Positions 40,743-49,418 of a stretch of DNA of 64,000 nt are shown here, in pieces. Origin of the DNA: Streptomyces sp. NBC_01451 (lineage in GTDB: Bacteria > Actinomycetota > Actinomycetes > Streptomycetales > Streptomycetaceae); the NCBI RefSeq assembly GCF_036227485.1, contig NZ_CP109479.1:5704001-5768000 (forward strand), in the 5' to 3' direction. Both the position numbers and the translations under genes were made by a program. The notes below the pieces were generated by a model. It was not told where the DNA came from. It saw nothing but the letters and a program-made list of their open reading frames with translations, and did not search any database. Within the stretch, counting starts at the first letter, position 1; the number at the start of each line of letters is the position of its first letter.

Positions 40743-41568
40743 CCCGCTGCGTACCGGCGCACGGAACGGGGTGTGCGCCATCCACCAGCCGAATCTCTTC
40801 CCGAGATTGTCCACGCTGGCCAAGCTGTACGCCGCCGACCGGTGGATCGTCCTGGACAACGTGCAGTTCGCTCGGCGGGACTACCAGCACCGCACCCGGC
40901 TCGCTGCGCTGGACGCCCCGGACCGGCAGCAGTGGCTCACACTCCCCGTCAATCTGCCTCAGGGGCGCCCGACCCTGATCAGCCAGGCCCTGCTTGCCGA
41001 GCCCAGCCGCTCCCGGCGCACAGCGGAGCCGCTCATTCGCCAGTACTACGGTCGTAGCCGTCACTGGCCTGTCGTACGCACCGTTCTCGACACTGTGCTC
41101 GCGAGGCTTGCCGACACGGACAGCGTGGCTGACATCGCAGAGACCTCCACTCGTGTCCTGCTCGACAGCCTCGGCTGGCGGGGAGAGGTGTTGTACGGCA
41201 GCACCTTCCCCGCGAGACCTGGCAGGTCCGCGCGTCTTGCAGATCTCGCTCTCGCGACGGGCAGCACGCACTATCTCTGCGGCTCGGGCGGCATGCGCTA
41301 TCTCGACCCCGAGCCGTTCGGCGCCCATGGCATTCCGGTCCTGCCCTTCCGCACCCCTGTGGATGACGGGGACCCGCTCTGGCGTTTGGCCCGCAGGGTG
41401 AGCAGCCTCTGGGCGCTCAGCTCGATCGGCCCGCAGGCACTCGCCGCTCGGATGAATGTCGGCCGACAGGCCCGATCAGGCCCGATTCCCGGGTACGGAA
41501 AAGGGCGAGGCCCGAAGACCCCGCCCGAAACCACCGAAACCCCAGCTCACGGCCAGACAAGGCAATAA
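40684..41568 (+). CDS. WbqC-like family protein
   Basis: The 294-residue product matches WbqC: CAIHQPNLFPRLSTLAKLYA, WIVLDNVQFARRDYQHRTRL, then LTLPVNLPQ and a late GGMRYLDPEPFG. The family accompanies sugar or aminotransferase pathways and its reaction is unsettled. GAAGG lies six bases before ATG 40684, which gives a 59-bp overlap with the YdcF-like gene; GTG 40771 would begin right at the conserved core. Its last ten codons and stop lie inside the right attachment repeat, so the tail was set by integration. Confidence 0.85.
   Translation: MTPTSAFYRPDSTAASSAPDPLRTGARNGVCAIHQPNLFPRLSTLAKLYAADRWIVLDNVQFARRDYQHRTRLAALDAPDRQQWLTLPVNLPQGRPTLISQALLAEPSRSRRTAEPLIRQYYGRSRHWPVVRTVLDTVLARLADTDSVADIAETSTRVLLDSLGWRGEVLYGSTFPARPGRSARLADLALATGSTHYLCGSGGMRYLDPEPFGAHGIPVLPFRTPVDDGDPLWRLARRVSSLWALSSIGPQALAARMNVGRQARSGPIPGYGKGRGPKTPPETTETPAHGQTRQ
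41499..41526 (-). terminator. Terminator carried by the island, after the target gene
   Basis: On the minus strand a 10-bp stem (GGGCGGGGTC/GGCCTCGCCC with two G-T pairs) with a TTCG loop is followed by TTTT. It lies 21 bp past the stop of the gene ending at 41547. It sits in the position held by the hairpin at 32133-32154 on the other side of the island and runs through the 3' end of the WbqC-like frame. Confidence 0.8.
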
Positions 41569-41622
41569 GGCTGATGCCCCGCCTCATGCAACCGATGGCT
41601 GAAGTCCTGCCATTCGTGCAGC
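41537..41622. repeat. Right island boundary: 86-bp direct repeat (attR-like)
   Basis: This copy forms the functional last 25 codons, stop codon and 10 bp of trailer of the gene at 41547-42197 (minus). Its twin lies at 32171-32256, exactly 9366 bp away. The copies flank the ubiquitin-like and synthetase-like cargo, so an excised circle would contain one copy and the empty chromosome would keep the other. Confidence 0.93.
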
Positions 41623-42197
41623 AGTTGGTACACGTTGAACGCGTCTCTCGGCCCCCCGCGATCCGGCACCGTGGACCAGATGAACGCCGCCGCGCCCACC
41701 GCTTCCTCGCCTATGCCGCGCAGGGGGTCGACGACGGTCATCGGGAGTTTCACGACCGCGTAGTCGGGGTGCAGGACGACGAGTTCCAGCGGGGGCACCT
41801 TGTTGAGGGGGACGCCCTCGATGCCCGTGAGGACCATCGCGGCCATCGTCTCGGGCTTGATCTTGGTGAACATGCCGTTCATGCCGAGTTCGTCGCCGCC
41901 GAGTTCCTCGGGACGCATCGAGATCGGGACGCGGGCTGCCGTGGCGCCGTCCGGCGCGCCGAAGTATTTGTACGTCACCCCCACCCGACCACCATTCCGA
42001 CCGCCGTTCCCGCTCGCCGCCCGGAGTCGCTCGACCCTCCGGTCGACGCTCTCGGGCACACCGTTCGATCCCATGCCGAGGCCGGGAACCGTGCCCTGGC
42101 CAGGAACCATGCCCTGACCCGCACCCGTGCCCTGCCCGGGGCCCATCCCCTGGGCCTGTGCCTGCCGTGCCGCTTCTGCCGCTGCCGCTTCCTCCAT
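41547..42197 (-). CDS. Conserved hypothetical protein; 3' end used as integration site
   Basis: The 216-residue protein has a Gly/Gln/Met low-complexity head (GQGMGPGQGTGAGQG and similar), then a conserved core with VTYKYFGAPDGATAARVPIS, GMFTKIKPETMAAMVLTGIE and VVLHPDYAVVKLPMTVVDPL. The tail is YQLLHEWQDFSHRLHEAGHQ then PYCLVWP. The family is not recognised; it lies next to hemL. ATG 42197 is chosen; an upstream in-frame ATG at 42278 would add 27 mostly basic residues. Integration kept the reading frame and supplied a new terminator. Confidence 0.75.
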   Translation of the reverse strand: MEEAAAAEAARQAQAQGMGPGQGTGAGQGMVPGQGTVPGLGMGSNGVPESVDRRVERLRAASGNGGRNGGRVGVTYKYFGAPDGATAARVPISMRPEELGGDELGMNGMFTKIKPETMAAMVLTGIEGVPLNKVPPLELVVLHPDYAVVKLPMTVVDPLRGIGEEAVGAAAFIWSTVPDRGGPRDAFNVYQLLHEWQDFSHRLHEAGHQPYCLVWP

Positions 42198-42591
42198 GTC
42201 GCGTCGGTGCCTTCCCCGCCGGGCACGTCGAGGACCCAGGTCGTCAGTCCCCTCGCCCAGTCCGCCACCGCGATGCATATCTCCACCCGACTGCTGTTCT
42301 AGGACGCGCGAGCCCCGTCGCGCAACCCGATCATCGTGTCAGTGACCTCCCCCACGTCCGCCCGCCGAAACGTGCGTTGAAACACCTGTCCGCAGGATCT
42401 TCGCAGCCTCTGAACACCATCGTCCGCCCATCGTCCATATGTACGGCCCGATGAGCTGTGTGTCTCTGTGTCCGTGTGTGTGTCCGGTCCCAGTTTCGCA
42501 GACGGGTGGGGCCGACGCCCCCCTCCCGGGCCCCCTACCCTGAGGGGGTCACTGGCAATCGGAGCCCGAGAAGTCGGAGAAGTCGCAGGTC
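42198..42591. other. Intergenic 394 bp before hemL
   Basis: There is no supported gene. A GT-rich run lies at about 42455-42485 and the hemL promoter should be between there and the start codon. No clear operator was seen. Confidence 0.6.
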
Positions 42592-43947
42592 ATGAGCGAA
42601 ACGTCTAGCGGGGCAGCCAGCGGAATGGCGAGTGGGTTGCCCTATTCATACGAAGCGCCCGTCTCGCAGGGCCTCTTCGACCGTGCGACGGCCGTCACAC
42701 CGGGCGGCGTCAACTCGCCGGTGCGTGCCTTCCGCGCCGTGGGCGGTACGCCCCGGTTCATGGTGTCGGGGCGTGGCCCGTATCTCACCGACGCCGACGG
42801 GCGCGAGTACGTCGACCTGGTGTGCTCCTGGGGCCCGATGATCCTCGGGCACTCCCGCCCGGAGGTCATCGCCGCCGTCCAGGACGCCGTCTCGCGCGGT
42901 ACGTCCTTCGGTACGCCGGGGGAGGGCGAGGTCGCTCTCGCCGAGGAGATGGTCGCCCGCATCGACCCCCTCGACCAGGTGCGGCTCGTGTCCAGCGGGA
43001 CCGAGGCCACCATGTCCGCGATCCGGCTGGCCCGGGGCTTCACCCGGCGCGCCAAGGTGATCAAGTTCGCCGGGTGTTACCACGGTCACGTCGACTCGCT
43101 CCTCGCCGCCGCCGGGTCCGGTGTGGCCACGTTCGCGCTGCCCGACACCCCGGGCGTCACCGGTGCCCAGGCCGGCGACACGATCGTCCTCCCCTACAAC
43201 GACCTCGACGCCGTGCACGCCGCCTTCGCCGCGCACCCCGGCGAGATCGCCTGCCTGATCACCGAGGCGTCCCCGGGCAACATGGGCGTCGTACCGCCGC
43301 TGCCCGGGTTCAACCAGGGGCTCAAGGACGCCTGCGCCGCGAATGGCGCGCTGTATGTGTCCGACGAGGTCATGACCGGGTTCCGTACCAGTCGGAGCGG
43401 CTGGTACGGGATCGACGGCGTCCGGCCCGACCTCATGACCTTCGGGAAGGTCATGGGCGGTGGGTTCCCCGCCGCCGCCTTCGGGGGGCGCGCCGACGTC
43501 ATGGCCCACCTCGCGCCCGCCGGGCCCGTCTACCAGGCCGGCACCCTCTCCGGGAACCCGATCGCCACCGCCGCCGGGCTCGCCCAGCTGCGGCTGCTCG
43601 ACGAGGCCGCGTACGTCACCGTCGACGCGGTCTCCGCGCGGCTCCAGGGGCTCGTCGGTGAGGCGCTGAGCAAGGAGGGCGTCGCGCACACCGTGCAGAA
43701 CGCCTCCAACATGTTCTCCGTGTTCTTCACGGACCGGCCGGTGCGTGACTACGAGGACGCGAAGACGCAGGAGTCGTTCCGCTTCACCGCGTTCTTCCAG
43801 TCCATGCTGGCGAACGGCGTCTATCTCCCGCCCTCGTCCTTCGAGTCCTGGTTCGTCTCCACGGCCCACGACGAGCGGGCCATCCAGAAAATCGCCGACG
43901 CCCTTCCGGCGGCGGCCCGTGCGGCGGCGGAGGCCACGGCAGCATGA
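42592..43947 (+). CDS. hemL: Glutamate-1-semialdehyde 2,1-aminomutase
   Basis: The 451-residue PLP enzyme makes 5-aminolevulinate from glutamate-1-semialdehyde in C5 haem synthesis. Landmarks are [19 protein letters not shown] near the start, the [17 protein letters not shown] cofactor loop, [16 protein letters not shown], and [17 protein letters not shown] with the PLP Lys at residue 286. Length and motifs are full. A 4-bp overlap couples it to the histidine phosphatase gene, and cytochrome c maturation genes follow, so haem supply and use are linked here. Confidence 0.97.
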   Translation: MSETSSGAASGMASGLPYSYEAPVSQGLFDRATAVTPGGVNSPVRAFRAVGGTPRFMVSGRGPYLTDADGREYVDLVCSWGPMILGHSRPEVIAAVQDAVSRGTSFGTPGEGEVALAEEMVARIDPLDQVRLVSSGTEATMSAIRLARGFTRRAKVIKFAGCYHGHVDSLLAAAGSGVATFALPDTPGVTGAQAGDTIVLPYNDLDAVHAAFAAHPGEIACLITEASPGNMGVVPPLPGFNQGLKDACAANGALYVSDEVMTGFRTSRSGWYGIDGVRPDLMTFGKVMGGGFPAAAFGGRADVMAHLAPAGPVYQAGTLSGNPIATAAGLAQLRLLDEAAYVTVDAVSARLQGLVGEALSKEGVAHTVQNASNMFSVFFTDRPVRDYEDAKTQESFRFTAFFQSMLANGVYLPPSSFESWFVSTAHDERAIQKIADALPAAARAAAEATAA

Positions 43948-44669
43948 GCGACCTCACGAACAGCTCCAGCAACCCGAACAGCTCCACCGGTTCCGACAGC
44001 GACATCACCGTCGTACACCTCATGCGGCACGGTGAAGTCGCCAACCCCGAAGGGGTGTTGTACGGGCGGCTGGCGGGCTACCACCTGTCCGAGCTGGGCC
44101 GGCGGATGGCGGACCGGGTCGCCGAGCACCTCGCCCCGCGCGATGTGACGTATGTCTGTGCCTCCCCGCTGGAGCGGGCGCAGGAGACGGCGACGCCCAT
44201 CGCGAAGGCGCACGGGCTCGATCTGGCCTCCGACGCGCGGCTTCTGGAGGCGGAGAACGTCTTCCAGGGGAAGACCTTCGGTGTCGGGGACGGCGCCCTG
44301 AAGCGGCCCGAGAACTGGAAGCACCTGGTCAACCCGTTCAAGCCGTCGTGGGGGGAGCCGTACGTCGATCAGGTCGTACGGATGATGGGGGCGCTGGACG
44401 CCGCCAAGGACGCCGCCCGTGGGCACGAGGCCGTGCTCGTCAGTCATCAGCTGCCGATCTGGATCGTGCGCAGCTATGTGGAGCGGCGGCGGCTCTGGCA
44501 CGACCCGCGCAAGCGGCAGTGCACGCTCGCCTCCCTCACCAGCTTCACCTACCGCGGCGACAAGATCGTGTCGGTCGGTTACACCGAGCCCGCCCGTGAT
44601 CTCGTGCCGGCCCATCTCCTCGCCGGCGCCAAGCCGGTGAAGGGGAAGAGCAAGGCCTTCGGGGCCTGA
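43944..44669 (+). CDS. Histidine phosphatase family protein (phosphoglycerate mutase-like)
   Basis: The 241-residue protein carries the catalytic [12 protein letters not shown] near residue 28 and the second His in [30 protein letters not shown] is the classic conserved helix. It hydrolyses or moves a phosphate through a phospho-His; the in vivo substrate is unknown and many such genes lie beside hemL in actinobacteria. It starts within the hemL stop (ATGA). Confidence 0.93.
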   Translation: MSDLTNSSSNPNSSTGSDSDITVVHLMRHGEVANPEGVLYGRLAGYHLSELGRRMADRVAEHLAPRDVTYVCASPLERAQETATPIAKAHGLDLASDARLLEAENVFQGKTFGVGDGALKRPENWKHLVNPFKPSWGEPYVDQVVRMMGALDAAKDAARGHEAVLVSHQLPIWIVRSYVERRRLWHDPRKRQCTLASLTSFTYRGDKIVSVGYTEPARDLVPAHLLAGAKPVKGKSKAFGA

Positions 44670-44821
44670 TCGACCAGCACTTCGGAGACTTTCGTCCGTT
44701 GAGCGACCAGTGACACGGTTGTTGCAATTGTTCCGAAATGCGTGCTAATGCGGGGAACCTCCCTGTTCGTCGTCCCCTCTGACTGGGTGAACCAGCAGTG
44801 AGTACGACGAATGGGGATCCC

Positions 44822-46165
44822 ATGCACGGCAAGAACGGTGACGGTGTCGGTGGCTTCAGCCGGCGGGGTGCCCTCGGCCTCGGCCTCGGTGCCGCCGCCG
44901 CTCTCGGTACCGCCGGCTGCGGAACCGTACTGGGAGAGGGGTCGAGCGGTACCGGAGGTTCCACCGGTGACCGGCCTTCCGGCAAGCCGTCCCCCGACGG
45001 CCACACCGTCCCGGCCGCCAAACCCATTGGTGACGGCTCCACCTCGTTCACCGGCAAGCAGCCCCACCAGCCCGGCAGGCCCGTGCCGTTGGAGGCCGGG
45101 CAGACCCCGCCGCAGTTCGTGATCTTCTCCTGGGACGGCGCGGGGGAGGTCGGCAACGGCCTCTTCCCGCGCTTCCTCGACCTCGCGAAGACGCACGGCG
45201 CCCACATGACCTTCTTCCTCTCCGGGCTCTACCTCCTCCCCGAGTCGCAGAAGCGCAGGTACCTCCCGCCGAACAACGCCCCCGGCGCCTCCGACATCGG
45301 CTACCTCACCGACGACCACGTCAGGGCGACCCTCGCCAACGTGCGGCGGGCCTGGCTCGACGGGCACGAGATAGGCACCCACTTCAACGGCCACTTCTGC
45401 TCCGGTTACGGCACGGTCGCCAACTGGACGCCCCAGCAGTGGCGCAGCGAGATCCAGCAGGCCAAGGGCTTCGTGAAGGAATGGCGCACCAACACCGGGT
45501 GGACCGACCTGCCCGCGCTCCCCTTCGACTACGACAAGGAGCTCGTCGGCGGCCGTACGCCCTGTCTCCTCGGCCAGGACAACCTGCTGCCCACCGCCCG
45601 CGCCCTCGGCTGGCGCTACGACGCCTCATCGCCCGGCGGCCGGCAGGTGTGGCCCACGAAGAACGGCGGCGTCTGGGACCTGCCCCTCCAGGCGATACCT
45701 TTCCCCGGCCACAAGTTCGAGGTCCTGTCGATGGACTACAACATCCTGGCCAACCAGTCGATCAACTCGACCAACGCTCCCGCCTACAACTACCCGGCCT
45801 GGCGCGAGCAGGCGACGGGCTCCTACATCGCCGGTTTCCGGCGGGCGTACGAGACCAACCGCGCCCCCTTCTTCATCGGCAACCACTTCGAACACTGGAA
45901 CGGCGGCATCTACATGGACGCCGTCGAGGCCGCCCTCAAGCACATCGCGCGCGAGAAGGAGAAGGGCGAGGACATCCGGCTCGTCTCCTTCCGGCAGTTC
46001 GTCGACTGGCTGGACGTACAGAACCCCGAGGTGCTGGAGAAGCTGCGGACCCTCGATGTCGGGCAGCCGCCGGTCGGTGGCTGGAAGGGGTTCCTGGCCG
46101 ATCCGCAGAAGACCACCACGGGGTCCGTGACGGGGGGTTCGACGGGGACCGGAAACGCTGCCTGA
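44822..46165 (+). CDS. Tat-type lipoprotein, polysaccharide deacetylase-like
   Basis: The 447-residue protein has a twin-arginine signal (FSRRGALGLGLGAAAALG) with the lipobox TAGC, a Ser/Gly/Pro-rich spacer, and a NodB-like domain: FVIFSWDGAGEVGNGLFPRF with the metal Asp, then HEIGTHFNGHFCSG. The second metal motif HxxxH reads HFNGH, so the site looks intact. It is probably surface-anchored and acts on cell-wall or extracellular polysaccharide. ATG 44822 follows GGGGAT; GTG 44798 is an alternative. It lies between the haem genes and resA. Confidence 0.87.
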   Translation: MHGKNGDGVGGFSRRGALGLGLGAAAALGTAGCGTVLGEGSSGTGGSTGDRPSGKPSPDGHTVPAAKPIGDGSTSFTGKQPHQPGRPVPLEAGQTPPQFVIFSWDGAGEVGNGLFPRFLDLAKTHGAHMTFFLSGLYLLPESQKRRYLPPNNAPGASDIGYLTDDHVRATLANVRRAWLDGHEIGTHFNGHFCSGYGTVANWTPQQWRSEIQQAKGFVKEWRTNTGWTDLPALPFDYDKELVGGRTPCLLGQDNLLPTARALGWRYDASSPGGRQVWPTKNGGVWDLPLQAIPFPGHKFEVLSMDYNILANQSINSTNAPAYNYPAWREQATGSYIAGFRRAYETNRAPFFIGNHFEHWNGGIYMDAVEAALKHIAREKEKGEDIRLVSFRQFVDWLDVQNPEVLEKLRTLDVGQPPVGGWKGFLADPQKTTTGSVTGGSTGTGNAA

Positions 46166-46231
46166 AATGCGGGTTTGTGCCCGCAAGGGGGGTGCGCAAG
46201 ATCCTCGGAACGGACATGCGAAACTTTTCAC

Positions 46232-46882
46232 ATGAGTGCCGCCAGTCGCGTCTCCCTCTTCCTGGACCGTCGCCCGAACCGTTCCCGTGGTCAGGCCCGT
46301 AGCCGCCGGGCCGTCCTGTTCACCGCCGCTGTCGCCGCCTCCGCGCTGGCCCTGACCGCGTGCGGCTCCGGCGGTACGTCCGGGGGTTCCGGCGACACCA
46401 ACTTCGTCACCGGCACCGGCGGCATCGCCACGGTGGCCCAGGGCAAGCGGGTCGTCGCCCCCGACCTCTCCGGGGCGACCATCGACGGCAAGCAGCTCGA
46501 CGTCGCCGACTACAAGGGCAAGATCGTCGTCATCAACATCTGGGGTTCGTGGTGCGGGCCCTGCCGCCTTGAGGCGAAGAACTTCGTCGCGGTCTCCGCC
46601 GACCTCAAGGACAAGGGCGTCGAGTTCGTCGGCATCAACACCCGCGACACGGAGACCCGTCCGGCGGTCGCCTTCGAGAAGCAGTACGGGGTCACGTACC
46701 CGAGTCTGTACGACCCCACGGGCAAGCTGATGCTCCGCTTCAAGAAGGGCACGCTCAACCCGAAGTCGATCCCCTCCACGATCGTCCTCGACCGGGAGGG
46801 GAAGATCGCCGCCCGCGCGCTCGTGGCGCTCAGCGAGGACAACCTGCGCAAGATGATCGACCCCGTCCTCGCGGAGAAGTGA
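46232..46882 (+). CDS. resA: Thiol-disulfide oxidoreductase ResA-type lipoprotein
   Basis: The 216-residue protein has a basic N-terminus, a hydrophobic signal ending ALTACGSG (lipobox), and a thioredoxin fold with WGSWCGPCRLEAKNF; the active-site WCGPC is at 107-111. It keeps apocytochrome c thiols reduced outside the membrane. It is first in the resA, ccdA, resB, ccsA operon; the ccdA GTG begins two bases after its stop. Confidence 0.95.
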   Translation: MSAASRVSLFLDRRPNRSRGQARSRRAVLFTAAVAASALALTACGSGGTSGGSGDTNFVTGTGGIATVAQGKRVVAPDLSGATIDGKQLDVADYKGKIVVINIWGSWCGPCRLEAKNFVAVSADLKDKGVEFVGINTRDTETRPAVAFEKQYGVTYPSLYDPTGKLMLRFKKGTLNPKSIPSTIVLDREGKIAARALVALSEDNLRKMIDPVLAEK

Positions 46883-46883
46883 C

Positions 46884-47681
46884 GTGAGCGGAGCGATCAC
46901 GGACGTGACCGGCGTGCTCACGCTCGCCGCCTCCGTCCCCGCGGCCAACGAGACCGTGATGAGCGGGGCCCTGATACTGGCCCTGCCGATCGCCCTGCTC
47001 GGCGGCCTCGTCTCCTTCTTCTCGCCGTGCGTGCTGCCCCTCGTACCCGGTTATCTGTCGTACGTCACCGGTGTCACCGGCACCGACCTCGGCGAGGCCC
47101 GCCGAGGCCGGATGGTCGCCGGGGCCTCGCTCTTCGTGCTCGGGTTCACCGCCGTGTTCGTGTCCACGGGGGCACTGTTCGGCTACTTCGGACAGACGCT
47201 CCAGGAGCACCAGGACACGCTGTCCAAGGTGCTCGGCGTCCTCATGATCCTCATGGGCGTCTTCTACATGGGCCTGATGCCCTGGCTCACCCAGCGCGAG
47301 TTCCGCTTCCACAGGAAGCCCGCCACCGGACTGGTCGGCGCCCCTCTCCTCGGTGCCCTGTTCGGCATCGGCTGGACGCCCTGCATCGGCCCGACCCTCG
47401 CCTCCGTCAACACCCTCGCCTTCGACCAGGCCAGCGCCGGGCGCGGGGCCGTACTGACGGTCGCCTACTGCGCCGGCCTCGGGGTGCCCTTCGTGCTCGC
47501 CGCGGTCGCCTTCCGCAAGGCGCTCGGTGCCTTCGGCTGGGTCAAGCGCCACTATGTGTGGGTCATGCGCATCGGCGGCACGATGATGATCCTTACCGGT
47601 GTGCTGCTCCTTACCGGCGCGTGGGACCGTCTGGTGCAGGAGATGCAGACCTGGTCCGACGGCTTCACTGTGGGGATCTGA
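46884..47681 (+). CDS. ccdA: Cytochrome c biogenesis protein CcdA (thiol reductant transporter)
   Basis: The 265-residue membrane protein has six helices and both catalytic cysteines of the DsbD-like core: SFFSPCVLPLVPGYLSYVTG and GIGWTPCIGPTLASV. It carries electrons from cytoplasmic thioredoxin to ResA. A GTG start with a 1-bp gap to resA shows tight coupling. resB follows three bases later. Confidence 0.96.
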   Translation: MSGAITDVTGVLTLAASVPAANETVMSGALILALPIALLGGLVSFFSPCVLPLVPGYLSYVTGVTGTDLGEARRGRMVAGASLFVLGFTAVFVSTGALFGYFGQTLQEHQDTLSKVLGVLMILMGVFYMGLMPWLTQREFRFHRKPATGLVGAPLLGALFGIGWTPCIGPTLASVNTLAFDQASAGRGAVLTVAYCAGLGVPFVLAAVAFRKALGAFGWVKRHYVWVMRIGGTMMILTGVLLLTGAWDRLVQEMQTWSDGFTVGI

Positions 47682-47684
47682 TCG

Positions 47685-49418
47685 ATGAGCAACACCACCG
47701 GCACCGGCAGCACCCCTGCCCCTGCCTCCGCCCCCAAGGGCGGTGACGACCGGGAGGAACTCGGCGCCGCCGGCTCCCAGCTGTCCACCGCCCCCCAGGA
47801 GGACGCGCCGGGCCCGCCCTCCATGGGCGTCATCGGCTGGGCCCGCTGGTTCTGGCGCCAGCTCACCTCCATGCGGGTCGCGCTGCTGCTGCTGTTCCTG
47901 CTGTCGCTCGGGGCGATCCCCGGCTCGCTGATCCCGCAGTCCGGGACGGACGAGACCAAGGTCGCCGACTTCATGCGGCGCCACAGCTTCGTGGGGCCGA
48001 TCTACGAGAAGCTCGGCCTGTTCCACGTCTACAGCTCGGTGTGGTTCTCGGCGATCTACATCCTGCTGTTCGTCTCCCTCATCGGCTGCATCGTGCCCCG
48101 CACCTGGCAGTTCGTGGGCCAGCTGCGCAGCCGCCCGCCGGGCGCGCCCCGCCGCCTGACCCGGCTGCCCGCCTACACGACGTGGCGTACGGAGGCCGAG
48201 CCCGAGCAGGTCCGCGAGGCAGCCCTCGTACTGCTCAGGAAGCGCCGCTTCCGCGCCCATGTCGCCGGGGACGCGGTCGCCGCCGAGAAGGGCTATCTGC
48301 GCGAGGTCGGCAACCTCGCCTTCCACATCGCGCTGATCGTGATGCTGACCTCCTTCGCCTGGGGCCAGCTGTACAAGTCCGAGGGCAACAAGCTGATCCT
48401 CGAAGGCGACGGCTTCTCCAACACGCTCACCCAGTACGACGACTTCAAGTCCGGCACCCTCTTCGACACCGACGACCTCGACCCCTTCAGCTTCCATCTG
48501 GACGACTTCAAGGGCACGTACGAGACGACCGGCCCCAACCGCGGTACCCCACGCACCTACGAGGCCGACGTCGACTACAGCGTGGGTGCGTACGGCAAGC
48601 CCCGGAAGCGCACCATCAAGGTCAACGAGCCGCTGGTGGTCGGCGACTCGAAGGTCTACCTGACCGCCCACGGCTACGCGCCGGTCATCACCGTCCGCGA
48701 CGGCAAGGGCGACATCGTCTTCGACCAGGCCGTGGCCCTTCTGCCCCTCGACTCCAACGTCACCTCCTCCGGTGCGATCAAGGTCATGGACGGCTACCGC
48801 AATCCCGAGGGCGTCGAGGAACAGCTCGGCATCCAGGCCTTCTTCCTGCCCACCTACGTGCCCGGCAACGAGGTCGCCTCGCAGTTCCCCGCACTGGAGA
48901 ACCCGGTGCTGAACCTGGCGCCCTACCACGGCGACCTCGGGGTCAACGCGGGTCTCCCGCAGAGCGTGTACCAGCTCGACAAGACCCACATGAAGGCCTA
49001 CAAGGACGCCAAGGGCCAGCAGGTGCGCGAGAACCTGAAGCCCGGCGAGACCATGCAACTCCCGGGCGGCGCCGGCTCGGTGACCTATGAGGGCACCCAG
49101 GAGTGGGCCAACTTCCAGGTCACCCGGCAGCCCGCCAGCGGCTGGGCGCTCGGCGGCGCGATCGTCGCCGTCTTCGGCCTCGCCGGTTCCCTGTTCATCC
49201 AGCGCCGACGGGTGTGGGTGCGGGCGGTCAGGGGCTCCGACGGCGTCACCGTCGTCGAGATGGGCGGCCTCGGCCGCAGCGAGTCCGCGAAGGTGCCCGA
49301 GGAACTCGGCGACATCGCCGGAATCCTGTACGACCAGGCGCCCGGCGCCCCCGATCCCGAAACCCCCGATCCCGACCCCGATACTTCCGCCGTACCTGCC
49401 GAAGGGGCTGAGAAGTAA
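47685..49418 (+). CDS. resB: Cytochrome c biogenesis protein ResB
   Basis: The 577-residue protein has membrane helices near the N-terminus (residues 60-80 and 120-140), a third in EVGNLAFHIALIVMLTSFAW, a long extracytoplasmic domain and a last helix (WALGGAIVAVFGLAGSLFIQ). SLIPQSGTDETKVADFMRRH matches the family. It works with CcsA as the System II haem lyase. A Pro/Ala-rich N-terminus of about 50 residues precedes the core. The stop directly abuts the ccsA ATG. Confidence 0.95.
   Translation: MSNTTGTGSTPAPASAPKGGDDREELGAAGSQLSTAPQEDAPGPPSMGVIGWARWFWRQLTSMRVALLLLFLLSLGAIPGSLIPQSGTDETKVADFMRRHSFVGPIYEKLGLFHVYSSVWFSAIYILLFVSLIGCIVPRTWQFVGQLRSRPPGAPRRLTRLPAYTTWRTEAEPEQVREAALVLLRKRRFRAHVAGDAVAAEKGYLREVGNLAFHIALIVMLTSFAWGQLYKSEGNKLILEGDGFSNTLTQYDDFKSGTLFDTDDLDPFSFHLDDFKGTYETTGPNRGTPRTYEADVDYSVGAYGKPRKRTIKVNEPLVVGDSKVYLTAHGYAPVITVRDGKGDIVFDQAVALLPLDSNVTSSGAIKVMDGYRNPEGVEEQLGIQAFFLPTYVPGNEVASQFPALENPVLNLAPYHGDLGVNAGLPQSVYQLDKTHMKAYKDAKGQQVRENLKPGETMQLPGGAGSVTYEGTQEWANFQVTRQPASGWALGGAIVAVFGLAGSLFIQRRRVWVRAVRGSDGVTVVEMGGLGRSESAKVPEELGDIAGILYDQAPGAPDPETPDPDPDTSAVPAEGAEK

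Noticed and set aside
32171..41622. A tRNA gene as island attachment site
   Set aside because: Neither repeat copy can fold as a tRNA; the repeat is the end of a protein gene.
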